Origin: Prevotella bivia DSM 20514
GTDB lineage: Bacteria > Bacteroidota > Bacteroidia > Bacteroidales > Bacteroidaceae
Direction of reading: 5' to 3'
DNA length: 64,000 nt
Assembly (NCBI RefSeq): GCF_000262545.1
Contig: NZ_JH660660.1
Coordinates: 1,140,975-1,204,974 of the forward strand
The translations under genes and the position numbers were made by a program. Of this stretch, positions 24,651 through 34,045 are shown in pieces. Every line of letters begins with the position of its first letter. Position 1 is the stretch's first letter. The notes under the pieces were generated by a model. It was not told where the DNA came from, made no database searches, and was given only the letters and a program-made list of their open reading frames with translations.

Positions 24651-25859
24651 TTATTTACTAGAATTTACGGTATGAAGCGTAATAACTGTTATCTCACTTG
24701 GCATATTAATACGCATAGGAACTACACCGCCCAAACCTGCTGTAACATAAAGATAACGCCCCTCTTGATCGTACAACCCCTTATCTTCTCTGCCCAATAG
24801 GTTAGTAGGGCGAATGCCCAAGAACTGCATTTGTCCCCCATGTGTATGTCCGCTCAATGTTAAGGCAGTTGTTGTCTTTGGTAAAACAGAACGCTTCCAA
24901 GCAGAAGGGTCGTGCTGAAGCATAATGGAGAAAGCACCGTGCGGTATTCCTTTAGTAGCCTTATTATAATCGGAAATATTCAAAATACTTTCATTCTTAG
25001 GATCGTTTTCAGTACCAACAAGATAAATAGAGTCGGTCGTAGTGATACCTTCTCGCATATATTTTTTGCGCAAAACGATATGTTCATTCTTGAGTAACCG
25101 CCAGTGAAGACTATCCTCTATAAGGGTTTGTAATTTTGCTATTTGCACTTGTTTTTCGGCTTTCGAAGCATGAAGCAGGTAGTCGCCATAATCATGGTTG
25201 CCTCGTACTGCTACCACGTGGGGTAAACGCTTGTTTAAAAGCGATATAAAAGGTTTTAACTCTTCGGCTCGAACATTCTCTAAATCGCCTACAAAACAAA
25301 TAAGATCGGGTTTAGCAGCTTCTATAGAATCGAGCTCTTTAAGGAGTATTTTCTTTCTCCAGCCATCAAAGGTACCGATATGCATATCGGATATTTGCAC
25401 TATTTTATAACCATCGAAAGCTGGTGGCAGGTGCTGAAAGGTAAGGTCAATATGGCGTGTTACAACCTTTTTGATGCCAAAGACAAATCCATACAAGTAT
25501 GTTCCTGTCATAACAATGGCAAGCAAAACTCCTAGATAATGTCCCCAATTGCGCTTAGTATGTATTACATAACGCAATACAAAATTTCCCACGAGCGAAA
25601 GAATGGCAAAGATGACCTTTGGAAAAACAAACAAACCTAGAAGAATGAGATAGGTGTTTTGCCATGTAAGGTTCTCTGGAGTAAAACTTGGTAGTGAGGC
25701 CATGCCTATGGTATAGATAATCATAAGCGTTGTAGGCACCCACCACAACATACGTTGCCACTGTTTAATATGGTAACGATTTCGGAAGAAGTGCCAATCG
25801 ATATAGAAGTCGGATAGCACGATGAGTATTAATAAAGGTATTACTATTTTAGCGATCAT
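24651..25859 (-). CDS. Membrane-bound metallophosphoesterase
   Basis: 402 residues. The N-terminal 140 residues contain about four membrane helices; the rest is a calcineurin-like phosphoesterase with ligands in ISDMHIGTFDGW, CFVGDLEN, AVRGNHDYGDY and LSGHTHGGQMQ. The layout resembles the YaeI/YkuE-type phosphodiesterases, some of which act on lipid phosphates such as UDP-diacylglucosamine. The substrate is unknown. It is placed 16 bases before plsC, so a role in membrane lipid metabolism is plausible. Confidence 0.85.
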   Translation of the reverse strand: MIAKIVIPLLILIVLSDFYIDWHFFRNRYHIKQWQRMLWWVPTTLMIIYTIGMASLPSFTPENLTWQNTYLILLGLFVFPKVIFAILSLVGNFVLRYVIHTKRNWGHYLGVLLAIVMTGTYLYGFVFGIKKVVTRHIDLTFQHLPPAFDGYKIVQISDMHIGTFDGWRKKILLKELDSIEAAKPDLICFVGDLENVRAEELKPFISLLNKRLPHVVAVRGNHDYGDYLLHASKAEKQVQIAKLQTLIEDSLHWRLLKNEHIVLRKKYMREGITTTDSIYLVGTENDPKNESILNISDYNKATKGIPHGAFSIMLQHDPSAWKRSVLPKTTTALTLSGHTHGGQMQFLGIRPTNLLGREDKGLYDQEGRYLYVTAGLGGVVPMRINMPSEITVITLHTVNSSK

Positions 25860-25956
25860 ATACTTTTTCTTTTAAGAAGTTAAAGCAAAATGGAAGTATC
25901 CTTTGCTATTGCATACCTAGGGATAACACTTACAGCTTTAACAACTTACTTATCTT

Positions 25957-27300
25957 TTAATGCCTAAACAAGAGCTTTTCTCCTTGGCTTCCTACATCAA
26001 ATACGCCATTATTATAAATATGCTGTCCATTGCAAATGGTGTGAACCACTTTCCAAGAAAAGATAGTTCCCTCTAGTGGCGACCAACCACATTTGCTCTG
26101 AACAATATCATTTGTAAGTGTCCAAGGAACTGAACGATGAACAATCGCAATATCTGCCTTATAGCCTTCACGCAAAAAGCCTCGTTTCGTTATATGGAAA
26201 AGCTGGGCAGGATGATGAGCCATTAGCTCTACTAGGTGTTCTATCGTTAAGTAACCCTCATCTACTAGTGTCAGCATTGATATTAAAGAGAATTGGAGCA
26301 TCGGCATTCCCGATGCTGCTTTTGAGCAACCACATTGCTTTTGTGATAACAAATGAGGAGCATGATCAGTACCTACTATATAGATCTTGCCATTGAGCAA
26401 AGCTTCTCTTAAAGCCTTTCTATCTGTAGATGCTTTCACTGAAGGATTACATTTTATAAGTGCGTGCTTCGTAGTGTAATCCTCGTTGGTAAACATTAAG
26501 TGCGCAATACATGCTTCAAACGTGATAAGATTATCCGCTGGAGAAACAAGATTAAGCTCTTCAGCTGTAGAGACATGAGCTATATGTAGATGAGTTTGAT
26601 AACGTTTAGCCAATGCTATAGCCAATTGTGAAGAAGCAATACATGCCTCCCGACTACGAATTTTATCATGGAATTCGATAGCAGGATCGTCGCCATACTT
26701 AGCTTTATAGGCTGCCATATTCTGTGAAATGACCTTAGAATCCTCACAATGTGTCATCACAGGGAGGTCGAGCTGATGAGCTTTTTGGAAAATATTATTA
26801 AGCTGTTCTTCTTTATCCACGAGCATATTACCCGTTGAAGCGCCCATAAAAAGCTTAATTCCCGGTATAGTATGTCTGTCTAACTGGTCGAAAACAAGAT
26901 AGTTATCATTGCTTGCACCAAAGAAGAAGCTATAGTTAATATGGCTCGACAGAGCGGCTCTTTGCCACTTATCTTCTAGGGCGGCAATAGAGGTTGTGGG
27001 AGGATTGGTATTAGGCATTTCCATAAAAGAGGTAACGCCTCCGAAAGCAGCCGCCCGTGTTTCGCTTTCGATATCTGCTTTTTCGGTAAGTCCTGGCTCA
27101 CGGAAATGGACGTGGTCATCAATCACACCGGGTAACACGAAACACCCCGTGGCATCTATGACTTCATCATATTTACCACGGGTTGCCTGAATTTCTTCTT
27201 TTTGTATTGCTACTATCTGATCGTTTTCTATCACTAGATTACCCACAAAGGAGAAACCTTCATTCACGATAGTACCACCTTGTATTAATGTTCTAGCCAC
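25957..27300 (-). CDS. pyrC: Dihydroorotase
   Basis: 447 residues, an amidohydrolase of the class I dihydroorotase group. Metal ligands appear in VIDDHVHFREPGLTEKADI, MTHCEDS, LHIAHVSTAEEL and GTDHAPH. It closes N-carbamoyl-aspartate to dihydroorotate in pyrimidine synthesis. An allantoinase or hydantoinase is the alternative, but the HFREPG-x3-KADIE sequence favours dihydroorotase. The next gene in transcription order begins 98 bases downstream. Confidence 0.9.
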   Translation of the reverse strand: MARTLIQGGTIVNEGFSFVGNLVIENDQIVAIQKEEIQATRGKYDEVIDATGCFVLPGVIDDHVHFREPGLTEKADIESETRAAAFGGVTSFMEMPNTNPPTTSIAALEDKWQRAALSSHINYSFFFGASNDNYLVFDQLDRHTIPGIKLFMGASTGNMLVDKEEQLNNIFQKAHQLDLPVMTHCEDSKVISQNMAAYKAKYGDDPAIEFHDKIRSREACIASSQLAIALAKRYQTHLHIAHVSTAEELNLVSPADNLITFEACIAHLMFTNEDYTTKHALIKCNPSVKASTDRKALREALLNGKIYIVGTDHAPHLLSQKQCGCSKAASGMPMLQFSLISMLTLVDEGYLTIEHLVELMAHHPAQLFHITKRGFLREGYKADIAIVHRSVPWTLTNDIVQSKCGWSPLEGTIFSWKVVHTICNGQHIYNNGVFDVGSQGEKLLFRH

Positions 27301-27334
27301 GAGTAACGCCTTTTAAATGTCCTGATAGAGATGC

Positions 27335-28186
27335 TTATTTACTAGTATTCGTAGAGTCGCCAGCCATTTCCATCGGGGTTGGCACTGCAACATTAGGCGC
27401 AGTACCCATATTAGGATCAGCAGCAACAGGAGGTTCGGCAGTGCCATTCATTTCCTTTTGTGCTTGTTGGAAACGACTATAAAACTCTTTTACTTGCTTA
27501 TTATTCTTAAAATGCTTTGTAGCCTTCGACATGATATATTCCACCCAAGCAGGAAGCTGATTGATAGCATTGGTATACATTATTTCATCCATCCATACAG
27601 GATAAGCATTAGGCATACTGTCATAGCTAATGCGTGTTAGAAAAATCCATGGACCTAGAATGTTATCAAAGTTGTCTACAACATACTTTGTGAATAGCTT
27701 ATCACTCTTTGCATATACTCCTAAAGCCTTTCTAATCAGGCGTGCATTTACTGCATCTTCGTCTTGCCCATTTAATATCGCAGCACTTTCCTCATGGTCG
27801 ATTTCTGCATATTGATTACGAATTTGATTGAACTTCGTCCAAAATGCGTTCAGTTGCTCATTTAAGGGAGTACCACTAACACGCTGCTGAATATTGTCTA
27901 AGCAAATAGTAATATCGCCTTGCTCAAGTACGATAGGGAACTGAAGATTGATGTCATCCATATAAATTTGGGCAATTCGTACAGTATCCATAGCTCCTGT
28001 AAAAGCAAACTGACCATGAATGACATCGCAAGAGTCTATACTTAATAAAGTATCTGCTTTATCAATCTTTAGATAAAGTTTTCTGCCATCAATACTTGAA
28101 ATATTTGATGTTCCTTTAATATCGTATGAAGTTGCACATGATGCAAAACAAGCGACAGTTAATATAGCAAAGAGTATTTTATACAT
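27335..28186 (-). CDS. DUF4369-type lipoprotein
   Basis: 283 residues. The signal peptide ends in CFASCATS (lipidated Cys17). The mature part resembles the DUF4369 domain found at the N-terminus of Bacteroidota thioredoxin-like proteins: DGRKLYLKI, SIDSCDVIHGQFAFTG, and DINLQFPIVLEQGDITI. No thioredoxin domain follows; the C-terminal part is helical and ends in a Pro/Ala-rich tail. Function unknown; probably anchored in the envelope. A TATATTTG box lies upstream on the minus strand (28207-28214). Confidence 0.8.
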   Translation of the reverse strand: MYKILFAILTVACFASCATSYDIKGTSNISSIDGRKLYLKIDKADTLLSIDSCDVIHGQFAFTGAMDTVRIAQIYMDDINLQFPIVLEQGDITICLDNIQQRVSGTPLNEQLNAFWTKFNQIRNQYAEIDHEESAAILNGQDEDAVNARLIRKALGVYAKSDKLFTKYVVDNFDNILGPWIFLTRISYDSMPNAYPVWMDEIMYTNAINQLPAWVEYIMSKATKHFKNNKQVKEFYSRFQQAQKEMNGTAEPPVAADPNMGTAPNVAVPTPMEMAGDSTNTSK

Positions 28187-28206
28187 AGTCTATTTTTTTT
28201 ATTTGA

Positions 28207-28214
28207 CAAATATA
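28207..28214 (-). promoter_or_regulatory. -7 promoter box for the DUF4369-pyrC-plsC series
   Basis: Plus-strand CAAATATA reads TATATTTG on the minus strand, 20 bases before the ATG. Confidence 0.5.
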
Positions 28215-28283
28215 CAATCTTTATCCCACGCATCGAAAAAAAAGAACGGATTTAATCTATTCCATTGTATTTTAGGCTTTTTT

Positions 28284-28706
28284 TTAAGGATTAATTTGCT
28301 TTAATTCACTATTTAGTCTTTGTGTGGAATATATTTCTAAGATTGCTCCTATCAATAGTAACACTACCCAGTTATGGTGAAATACTTTCAGATAAAGCTG
28401 ATTGTTGTTGAGATTTGAAGTTACAACAGGCTTCAAGAAATGGTAGGCATCTTCCACCATAAACAATCCTGCTGCTACCAAACAAACTGCCGAAACCATC
28501 ATAATGTGACGCAGACGGCGCACTACAATATCCGAGCCTAAGTACTTTTGTTCGTATTGCATTGCAGCAAAAAGAATGGCACCAACAAGCATTATCCAGC
28601 AACTTATTCGTTGAAAGAGGAACATTGCAAATAGCACTGCTCCTATAACCATTAGTACACCACCTAAAATAAATATGATACGTTGTGATTGATTGAGTTC
28701 TTTCAT
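28284..28706 (-). CDS. Hypothetical four-helix membrane protein
   Basis: 140 residues with four predicted membrane segments: IIFILGGVLMVIGAVLFAMF, ISCWIMLVGAILFAAM, IMMVSAVCLVAAGLFMV and WVVLLLIGAILEIY. No motif that I recognise. It begins 5 bases after the stop of the divIC-like gene, so the two are cotranscribed and may both belong to cell envelope or division functions. The C-terminus ends in a short charged tail (NSELKQINP). Confidence 0.75.
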   Translation of the reverse strand: MKELNQSQRIIFILGGVLMVIGAVLFAMFLFQRISCWIMLVGAILFAAMQYEQKYLGSDIVVRRLRHIMMVSAVCLVAAGLFMVEDAYHFLKPVVTSNLNNNQLYLKVFHHNWVVLLLIGAILEIYSTQRLNSELKQINP

Positions 28707-28711
28707 TATAT

Positions 28712-29041
28712 TTACTTTTGTGTATCTTCAATAGGAGCCTCATCATCACTCAATACAAAGATGTCTTCATTGTCTGCTTTCATAAAGTAACGTTCTCTAG
28801 CGATACGAGCAATGGCTTTAGGATCGCACTTCATTGCACGTAGCTTATTAGTATCATCCTTATACTGAGCGTCATATTGCTTAATATTAGTCTTTAAGTC
28901 TTCTATTTGGTAATGATAGCTGATGAGCTTGATGAAACTATTCTCATCAACGACACCTACTAGCAATAACCCTAGGAAAATGGTAATTGCAAACTTAAAC
29001 CTACTTAGGAAACCTAATATGTTTCGTGTAACCTTGCTCAC
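28712..29041 (-). CDS. Septum formation initiator (DivIC/FtsB family)
   Basis: 109 residues with one N-terminal membrane helix (FKFAITIFLGLLLVGVV), a coiled coil (YHYQIEDLKTNIKQYDAQYKDDTNKLRAM), then AIARIARERYFMKADNEDIFVLSDD. This is the DivIC/FtsB layout, where the RERYFMK region is the conserved block. These proteins link the divisome to peptidoglycan synthesis at the septum. Confidence 0.85.
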   Translation of the reverse strand: MSKVTRNILGFLSRFKFAITIFLGLLLVGVVDENSFIKLISYHYQIEDLKTNIKQYDAQYKDDTNKLRAMKCDPKAIARIARERYFMKADNEDIFVLSDDEAPIEDTQK

Positions 29042-29170
29042 TATTTAGTTATTTCTTTTCTGCAAAAGTAAGCAAAACTTTTCACACTATTCTATACATT
29101 ATTCCGTTTTTGGGCTAATTAACAAATAAAAAGCAATGTCCTACAAAGATATATTCTTCTAACTTTTTAT

Positions 29171-29178
29171 TACCTTTG
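29171..29178 (+). promoter_or_regulatory. -7 promoter box for dnaX
   Basis: TACCTTTG, 96 bases before the dnaX ATG. Confidence 0.45.
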
Positions 29179-29274
29179 CAAAAGTCAAGTATAACAATAG
29201 TAGATATGCTTTTCTGTGCAAGTCATTTTATATTGCACTCGTAGTAAAGAATTTTTCAAGAAAGACAGATAAAT

Positions 29275-31062
29275 ATGAGCGAATACATTGTATCGGCACG
29301 CAAGTACAGACCTGCGACATTCGACTCGGTTGTAGGACAGGCAGCTTTAACAACAACACTGAAGAATGCTGTTAAGAGTGGAAAACTTGCACATGCTTAC
29401 CTCTTTTGTGGGCCACGAGGAGTAGGAAAAACCACTACCGCACGCATCTTTGCGAAAGCTATCAACTGCGAACATCCCACTTCAGAAGGCGAAGCTTGTA
29501 ACGAATGTGAGAGCTGTAAAGCCTTTAATGAAGGCAGAAGCTATAATATATTCGAGCTAGATGCGGCTAGTAATAACTCGGTAGAAAACATCAAGGACTT
29601 GATGGAACAGACGCGCATACCACCTCAGATTGGCAAGTATAAGGTATTCATCATTGATGAGGTACACATGCTTTCATCGCAGGCTTTTAATGCTTTCCTC
29701 AAAACTTTGGAAGAACCACCAGCTCAGGTTATTTTTATTCTAGCAACCACCGAGAAACATAAAATATTGCCTACAATCCTTTCTCGATGCCAGATTTATG
29801 ACTTTGAACGTATGTCGGTACCCGATATCATCGAACATCTTAAACGAGTAGCAGCAAAGGAGAATATCACGTATGAAGAAAAGGCACTCAATATTATTGC
29901 AGAGAAAGCAGATGGCGGTATGCGCGATGCCCTTTCTGTCTTCGATCAAGTGGCAAGCTTCTCGCAAGGAAACATTACTTACCAAAAGGTGATAGAGGAC
30001 TTAAATGTGCTCGATGAGGATAATTACTTTAACATTATTGACCTCGCTCTTCAGAACAAAGTAAGCGACATTATGGTTGTAATGAATAACGCTATAAATA
30101 AGGGGTTCGATGCTGGTAGACTTATCAATGGCTTGGCTTCGCATGTGCGTAATGTTTTAATGGCTAAAGATGTCGCTACGCTTCCATTGCTTGAAGCAAG
30201 CGAACAACAAAAAACTCGGTATCAAGAGCAGGCAGCCAAATGTCCTACCTCATTCCTCTATAAAGCATTACAGCAGATGAACCAATGTGATGTGAACTAT
30301 CGCCAAAGCTCAAACAAACGTTTGCTAGCTGAGCTTACGCTTATAGAGGTTGCACAAATAACGCAACCAGAGGATACGGATATGCCAGCATCGGGGCGTA
30401 GCCCTAAGAGATTAAAAAGCCTGTTCAAAAACTTAGTGATTAGTACTCAACAGAAAACAGCTCAGCAGGTAGCTGGGAGTACTAAGCATATTGTATATAG
30501 AGAAGAGGCAGTAGCGACCTCAATCCCAAGTTCGAGAGCCAATGCTTCTGCTCAAACCCTTCAGAAGTCTATACCAGAACCTGCAAAGGTTAACTTGCAA
30601 TTGAGTAGTATTGGTCTTTCATTCGATCACCTCCTCAAGAAAGATAGAGCTACCAATACAGTCGAAGAGGAAGTAGAGATAACTAACAAGGAAGAAAATG
30701 AGACTTTCTCTGCAGAAGACTTGCTCATTCAATGGCGTGCTATGTGTTCCCGAATGCCTAATAGTATGCAAGCATTAGCGTCAAGAATGAAGAATATAAC
30801 ACCAACAATTACCACTTTTCCTGAAATTCAGGTCTTAGCCGAGAACAAAATTCAACTCAACGAGCTATTAGCTATCAAAGCAAGAATACGTTCTACTATG
30901 GCTAAAGAGCTAAAGAATGGTAAGATTACGGTGGCAATAAGATTAGCAAAACAAGAGGAAATTGTTCCTGCTCTTTCGCCCTACGAAACACTTGAAAAAC
31001 TTAAAAAAGAAAATAAAGCACTTACAAAACTCATCGAGGCTTTCAAGCTAGATCTAGCTTAA
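29275..31062 (+). CDS. dnaX: DNA polymerase III subunit gamma/tau
   Basis: 595 residues. The N-terminal clamp-loader ATPase has Walker A GPRGVGKTT, a zinc module with four Cys (NCEHPTSEGEACNECESC), Walker B FIIDEVHML, and the sensor 1 region (ILATTEKH). A Ser/Gln/Thr-rich linker follows (about 370-470), then a C-terminal domain where tau would contact the polymerase. It loads the sliding clamp during replication. I saw no correctly phased slippery heptamer for making gamma by frameshift. A hairpin follows the gene. Confidence 0.95.
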   Translation: MSEYIVSARKYRPATFDSVVGQAALTTTLKNAVKSGKLAHAYLFCGPRGVGKTTTARIFAKAINCEHPTSEGEACNECESCKAFNEGRSYNIFELDAASNNSVENIKDLMEQTRIPPQIGKYKVFIIDEVHMLSSQAFNAFLKTLEEPPAQVIFILATTEKHKILPTILSRCQIYDFERMSVPDIIEHLKRVAAKENITYEEKALNIIAEKADGGMRDALSVFDQVASFSQGNITYQKVIEDLNVLDEDNYFNIIDLALQNKVSDIMVVMNNAINKGFDAGRLINGLASHVRNVLMAKDVATLPLLEASEQQKTRYQEQAAKCPTSFLYKALQQMNQCDVNYRQSSNKRLLAELTLIEVAQITQPEDTDMPASGRSPKRLKSLFKNLVISTQQKTAQQVAGSTKHIVYREEAVATSIPSSRANASAQTLQKSIPEPAKVNLQLSSIGLSFDHLLKKDRATNTVEEEVEITNKEENETFSAEDLLIQWRAMCSRMPNSMQALASRMKNITPTITTFPEIQVLAENKIQLNELLAIKARIRSTMAKELKNGKITVAIRLAKQEEIVPALSPYETLEKLKKENKALTKLIEAFKLDLA

Positions 31063-31097
31063 CAAGGAAAGTCAGAGATAAAAACTCTAAAAACAAG

Positions 31098-31133
31098 TTT
31101 CCAAGAAAAATGTAAGTATATTTTTCTTGGAAA
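31098..31133 (+). terminator. Hairpin after dnaX
   Basis: TTTCCAAGAAAAAT (31098-31111) pairs perfectly with ATTTTTCTTGGAAA (31120-31133). There is no long T-run after it. Confidence 0.55.
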
Positions 31134-31235
31134 GTATATGTACTTTTATATAAAATGTACTTACGTTTTTATTGTATAAAAACTAGTTCTTGAAAGACGA
31201 AAGAAACTTATAACAAATAATATGGATATGCGCTT

Positions 31236-32693
31236 TTAATTATTTTTCCAAAAATCAGGAGTAAAGAGTACTAAAACACTAAACAATTCTAAGCGTCCTA
31301 AAAGCATAAGGATAGAACACATCCACTTAACAGCGTCAGGGAGTATTGCCCACGACTGTGTTGGCCCTATCTCTCTACCAAAAGTAGGTCCCACATTACC
31401 TATACTGCTTAGTGTGATGGTTATAGCATTGGTATTGTCCAAACCTATCAATATCATGATAAATGAACTTATAAGAACTATTCCTATATAAATTCCGATA
31501 AAAGAAACTAAGGTTACACGTTGCTTCATAGAAATATTCACCCCATTAACCTTCAAAGGTAACACTGCATTAGGATGAAGAATTTGCCTAAATTCATTAC
31601 GTATTACTTTAAATAGCATCACTATACGGATGCTTTTTACGCCTCCACTTGTAGAACCCGAACAACCACCTATCACCATACAAGTAGCAAGGACTACCCA
31701 CGTAATATGTGGCCAAAGTCCTGCATCATCATTAAAGCTTCCTGTCGTTGTAATAATAGAACATACATGAAAGAGCGCACTACGAATGGCATGTTCCACA
31801 TCATATTGATTGACATGTACAAGCTGGTAAGCTATAAAGCAAGAGAAGCTCAATACGACAACGGTATAAAACTTAATCTCACTATTTTTTATGAGAACCT
31901 TAATATCTAATCCTGTAATAGAAGCGTAAAGGATACTAAAGTTTATACCTGAAAGAAAGCAAAATAATGCAGCGGTATAGTCGAGTGCTGGCTTATTAAA
32001 GCCCATTATAGAAGTACTCGATGTTCCGAAACCTCCAGTAGCAGTGGTTGCCATCGAATAATTGCAGGCATCAAACCATCCCATACCACATATTTTATAA
32101 GATAGAACACAAGTTACGGTAAGTACTAGATATACTATCCAAATCCATTTTGAACTTGTTGTTAATCGAGGGTGGAGCTTACTCTTAATAGGGCCTGTAG
32201 CCTCTGCCGCAAAAACCTTTACTGATCCTCCTACTAATGACGGTAGAATAGCAACTGTAAAGAAAACAATGCCCAAGCCACCTATCCAATGGGTTAAAGA
32301 ACGCCAAAATAACAATCCCTGTGGAAACTTCTCGGGGTAATCAATAATCGTTGCACCAGTAGTGGTGAAGCCCGACATCATCTCAAAAAAGGCATCCGTA
32401 AAACTATGTAAATAACCACTAATCAGAAAAGGGAGGGTTGCAAAAGTGGAGAAAAGCACCCAAATAATAGAAACAACAAAGTAAGCATCCTTTCTACTTA
32501 GGTTATTATCTGCATTAACGCCATACAAGCGAAAAACGATTCCCGCTACTGTCGTTATAAGAACACTCCAAACAAAAGGGTAAATATCTGCACTATGATA
32601 GCCTATAGCAACAACTAGACAAACCAACATTAACATGGCTTCTATGCCTAGCAAAGCACCAATGATCTTACTTATCAGTTTAATATTTAGCAT
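31236..32693 (-). CDS. trkH: Trk-type potassium transporter membrane subunit
   Basis: 485 residues, polytopic, with repeated pore-like segments: MSGFTTTGATIID, MATTATGGFGTSSTS, ITTTGSFNDD and SSIGNVGPTFG. These are the four selectivity-filter loops of TrkH/KtrB channels. With TrkA, encoded just before it in the same transcript, it takes up potassium across the inner membrane. Confidence 0.95.
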   Translation of the reverse strand: MLNIKLISKIIGALLGIEAMLMLVCLVVAIGYHSADIYPFVWSVLITTVAGIVFRLYGVNADNNLSRKDAYFVVSIIWVLFSTFATLPFLISGYLHSFTDAFFEMMSGFTTTGATIIDYPEKFPQGLLFWRSLTHWIGGLGIVFFTVAILPSLVGGSVKVFAAEATGPIKSKLHPRLTTSSKWIWIVYLVLTVTCVLSYKICGMGWFDACNYSMATTATGGFGTSSTSIMGFNKPALDYTAALFCFLSGINFSILYASITGLDIKVLIKNSEIKFYTVVVLSFSCFIAYQLVHVNQYDVEHAIRSALFHVCSIITTTGSFNDDAGLWPHITWVVLATCMVIGGCSGSTSGGVKSIRIVMLFKVIRNEFRQILHPNAVLPLKVNGVNISMKQRVTLVSFIGIYIGIVLISSFIMILIGLDNTNAITITLSSIGNVGPTFGREIGPTQSWAILPDAVKWMCSILMLLGRLELFSVLVLFTPDFWKNN

Positions 32694-32696
32694 TAC

Positions 32697-34037
32697 TTAT
32701 AAAAACAAGTTTTCTACCTTTTTCAAATCAACATTGTGGCAGAACATCACTACTGAGTCGCCTGCCTCTATCTGCGTATTACCAGAAACAAGGATACCTT
32801 CTTTATTGCGTACTAAGCCGCCAATAATAGTTCCTTGTGGAAGATGAAGGTCTTTTACTTTCTTCTGAGTAATCTTAGAGCCTTCTATTGGAATAAATTC
32901 GGCAACATCTGCATTAACAGACATTAAAAACTTTACATTTTTAACATTAGCATCCAACATCATTTGATAGATATGGCTAGCAGCTACAGCTTTTTTATTA
33001 ACAAGCGTACCTATATCAAGACTTTCTGCCATATAATAGTAGTCTTCATTTTCAACCATAGCTACGGTCTTGCGTACGCCCTTTTCTTTGGCAGTAAGAC
33101 ATGCCAAGATATTTGTTTCTGCATTCGATGCTAAAGACACAAAAGCTTGTGTACTAAGAATGCCTTCCTCTGTTAATAAACTCAAGTCGCGACCATCACC
33201 ATTAATTACCAGAGTATCTTCTTTTAAAATCTCATTAAGATACTCACAACGGTCGAAATCTTGCTCTATTACCTTAACATTCATATAGTCGGGCAACATT
33301 TCTACCGCTCTTACGGCGGTACTGCCACCGCCCATAATCATCACGTTTTTTACATCGACATAATGCTCCTTACCTACTACTTTACGAATATAAGGTATGT
33401 AGTTTTTAGTCGTCATAAAATAAGCTAGGTCATGCTTCTTCAATACGCTATTACCATGAGGAGTAATTGTCTCATCATGGCGTTTGATAGCCAATATATG
33501 GTAAGGCTCTTCTGGTCCTGCTATTTCTTTCAGTGGTTTATCAAGAATGGTACAAGTACTGCGAAGCTTGATGCCAAGCATGACCAAAGCTCCATCGTGT
33601 ACATCCCATCTCTGACGCACCCAAGACATTTTTAGCCCATTAACAATATCCTTTGCTGCTAACAAGTCGGGAAGAACGATACTATCAATTCCCATAGCAT
33701 TAAATTCCTCTAAATTGTTAGCTTCAACATATTCTGGATTATCTACCTTGGCAACTGTTTTCTTTGCTCCAAGTCGGTGAGCTATCAGGCATGAGGTAAG
33801 ATTTACATGCTCATCTGGGGTTACTGCTACAAATAGGTCGGCTTCTTCTACTCCAGCTTCTTTCTGTATCTTTATGCTTGAAGGCGATGCGTCCATCGTT
33901 AATATATCATACTCTCTGCTTAGCTTCTCTAGGTTTTCAGAGTTACCACTTATCAACGTGATGTCGTGCTTATCGCGTGCCAATAATTTTGCAAGATAAG
34001 TTCCTATGGCGTATGCACCTGCTATAACAATTTTCAT
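32697..34037 (-). CDS. trkA: Trk potassium transport regulator TrkA
   Basis: 446 residues in two RCK repeats. The first starts MKIVIAGAYAIGTYLAKLLA and the second starts near NVMIMGGGSTAVRAVEML; each has a Rossmann nucleotide-binding site followed by a TrkA_C domain. The first glycine motif reads G-A-Y-A-I-G, so the second Gly of GxGxxG is replaced. It gates TrkH from the cytoplasmic side. It lies 3 bases before trkH and 8 bases after dxs. Confidence 0.95.
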   Translation of the reverse strand: MKIVIAGAYAIGTYLAKLLARDKHDITLISGNSENLEKLSREYDILTMDASPSSIKIQKEAGVEEADLFVAVTPDEHVNLTSCLIAHRLGAKKTVAKVDNPEYVEANNLEEFNAMGIDSIVLPDLLAAKDIVNGLKMSWVRQRWDVHDGALVMLGIKLRSTCTILDKPLKEIAGPEEPYHILAIKRHDETITPHGNSVLKKHDLAYFMTTKNYIPYIRKVVGKEHYVDVKNVMIMGGGSTAVRAVEMLPDYMNVKVIEQDFDRCEYLNEILKEDTLVINGDGRDLSLLTEEGILSTQAFVSLASNAETNILACLTAKEKGVRKTVAMVENEDYYYMAESLDIGTLVNKKAVAASHIYQMMLDANVKNVKFLMSVNADVAEFIPIEGSKITQKKVKDLHLPQGTIIGGLVRNKEGILVSGNTQIEAGDSVVMFCHNVDLKKVENLFL

Positions 34038-34045
34038 ATAAGTCC

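Noticed and set aside
30996..31020. AAAAAAG run near the end of dnaX as a programmed frameshift site
   Set aside because: The run is read AAA AAA GAA in frame, so it is not phased like the E. coli A-AAA-AAG site, and it is too near the end of the gene to give a gamma-like product.
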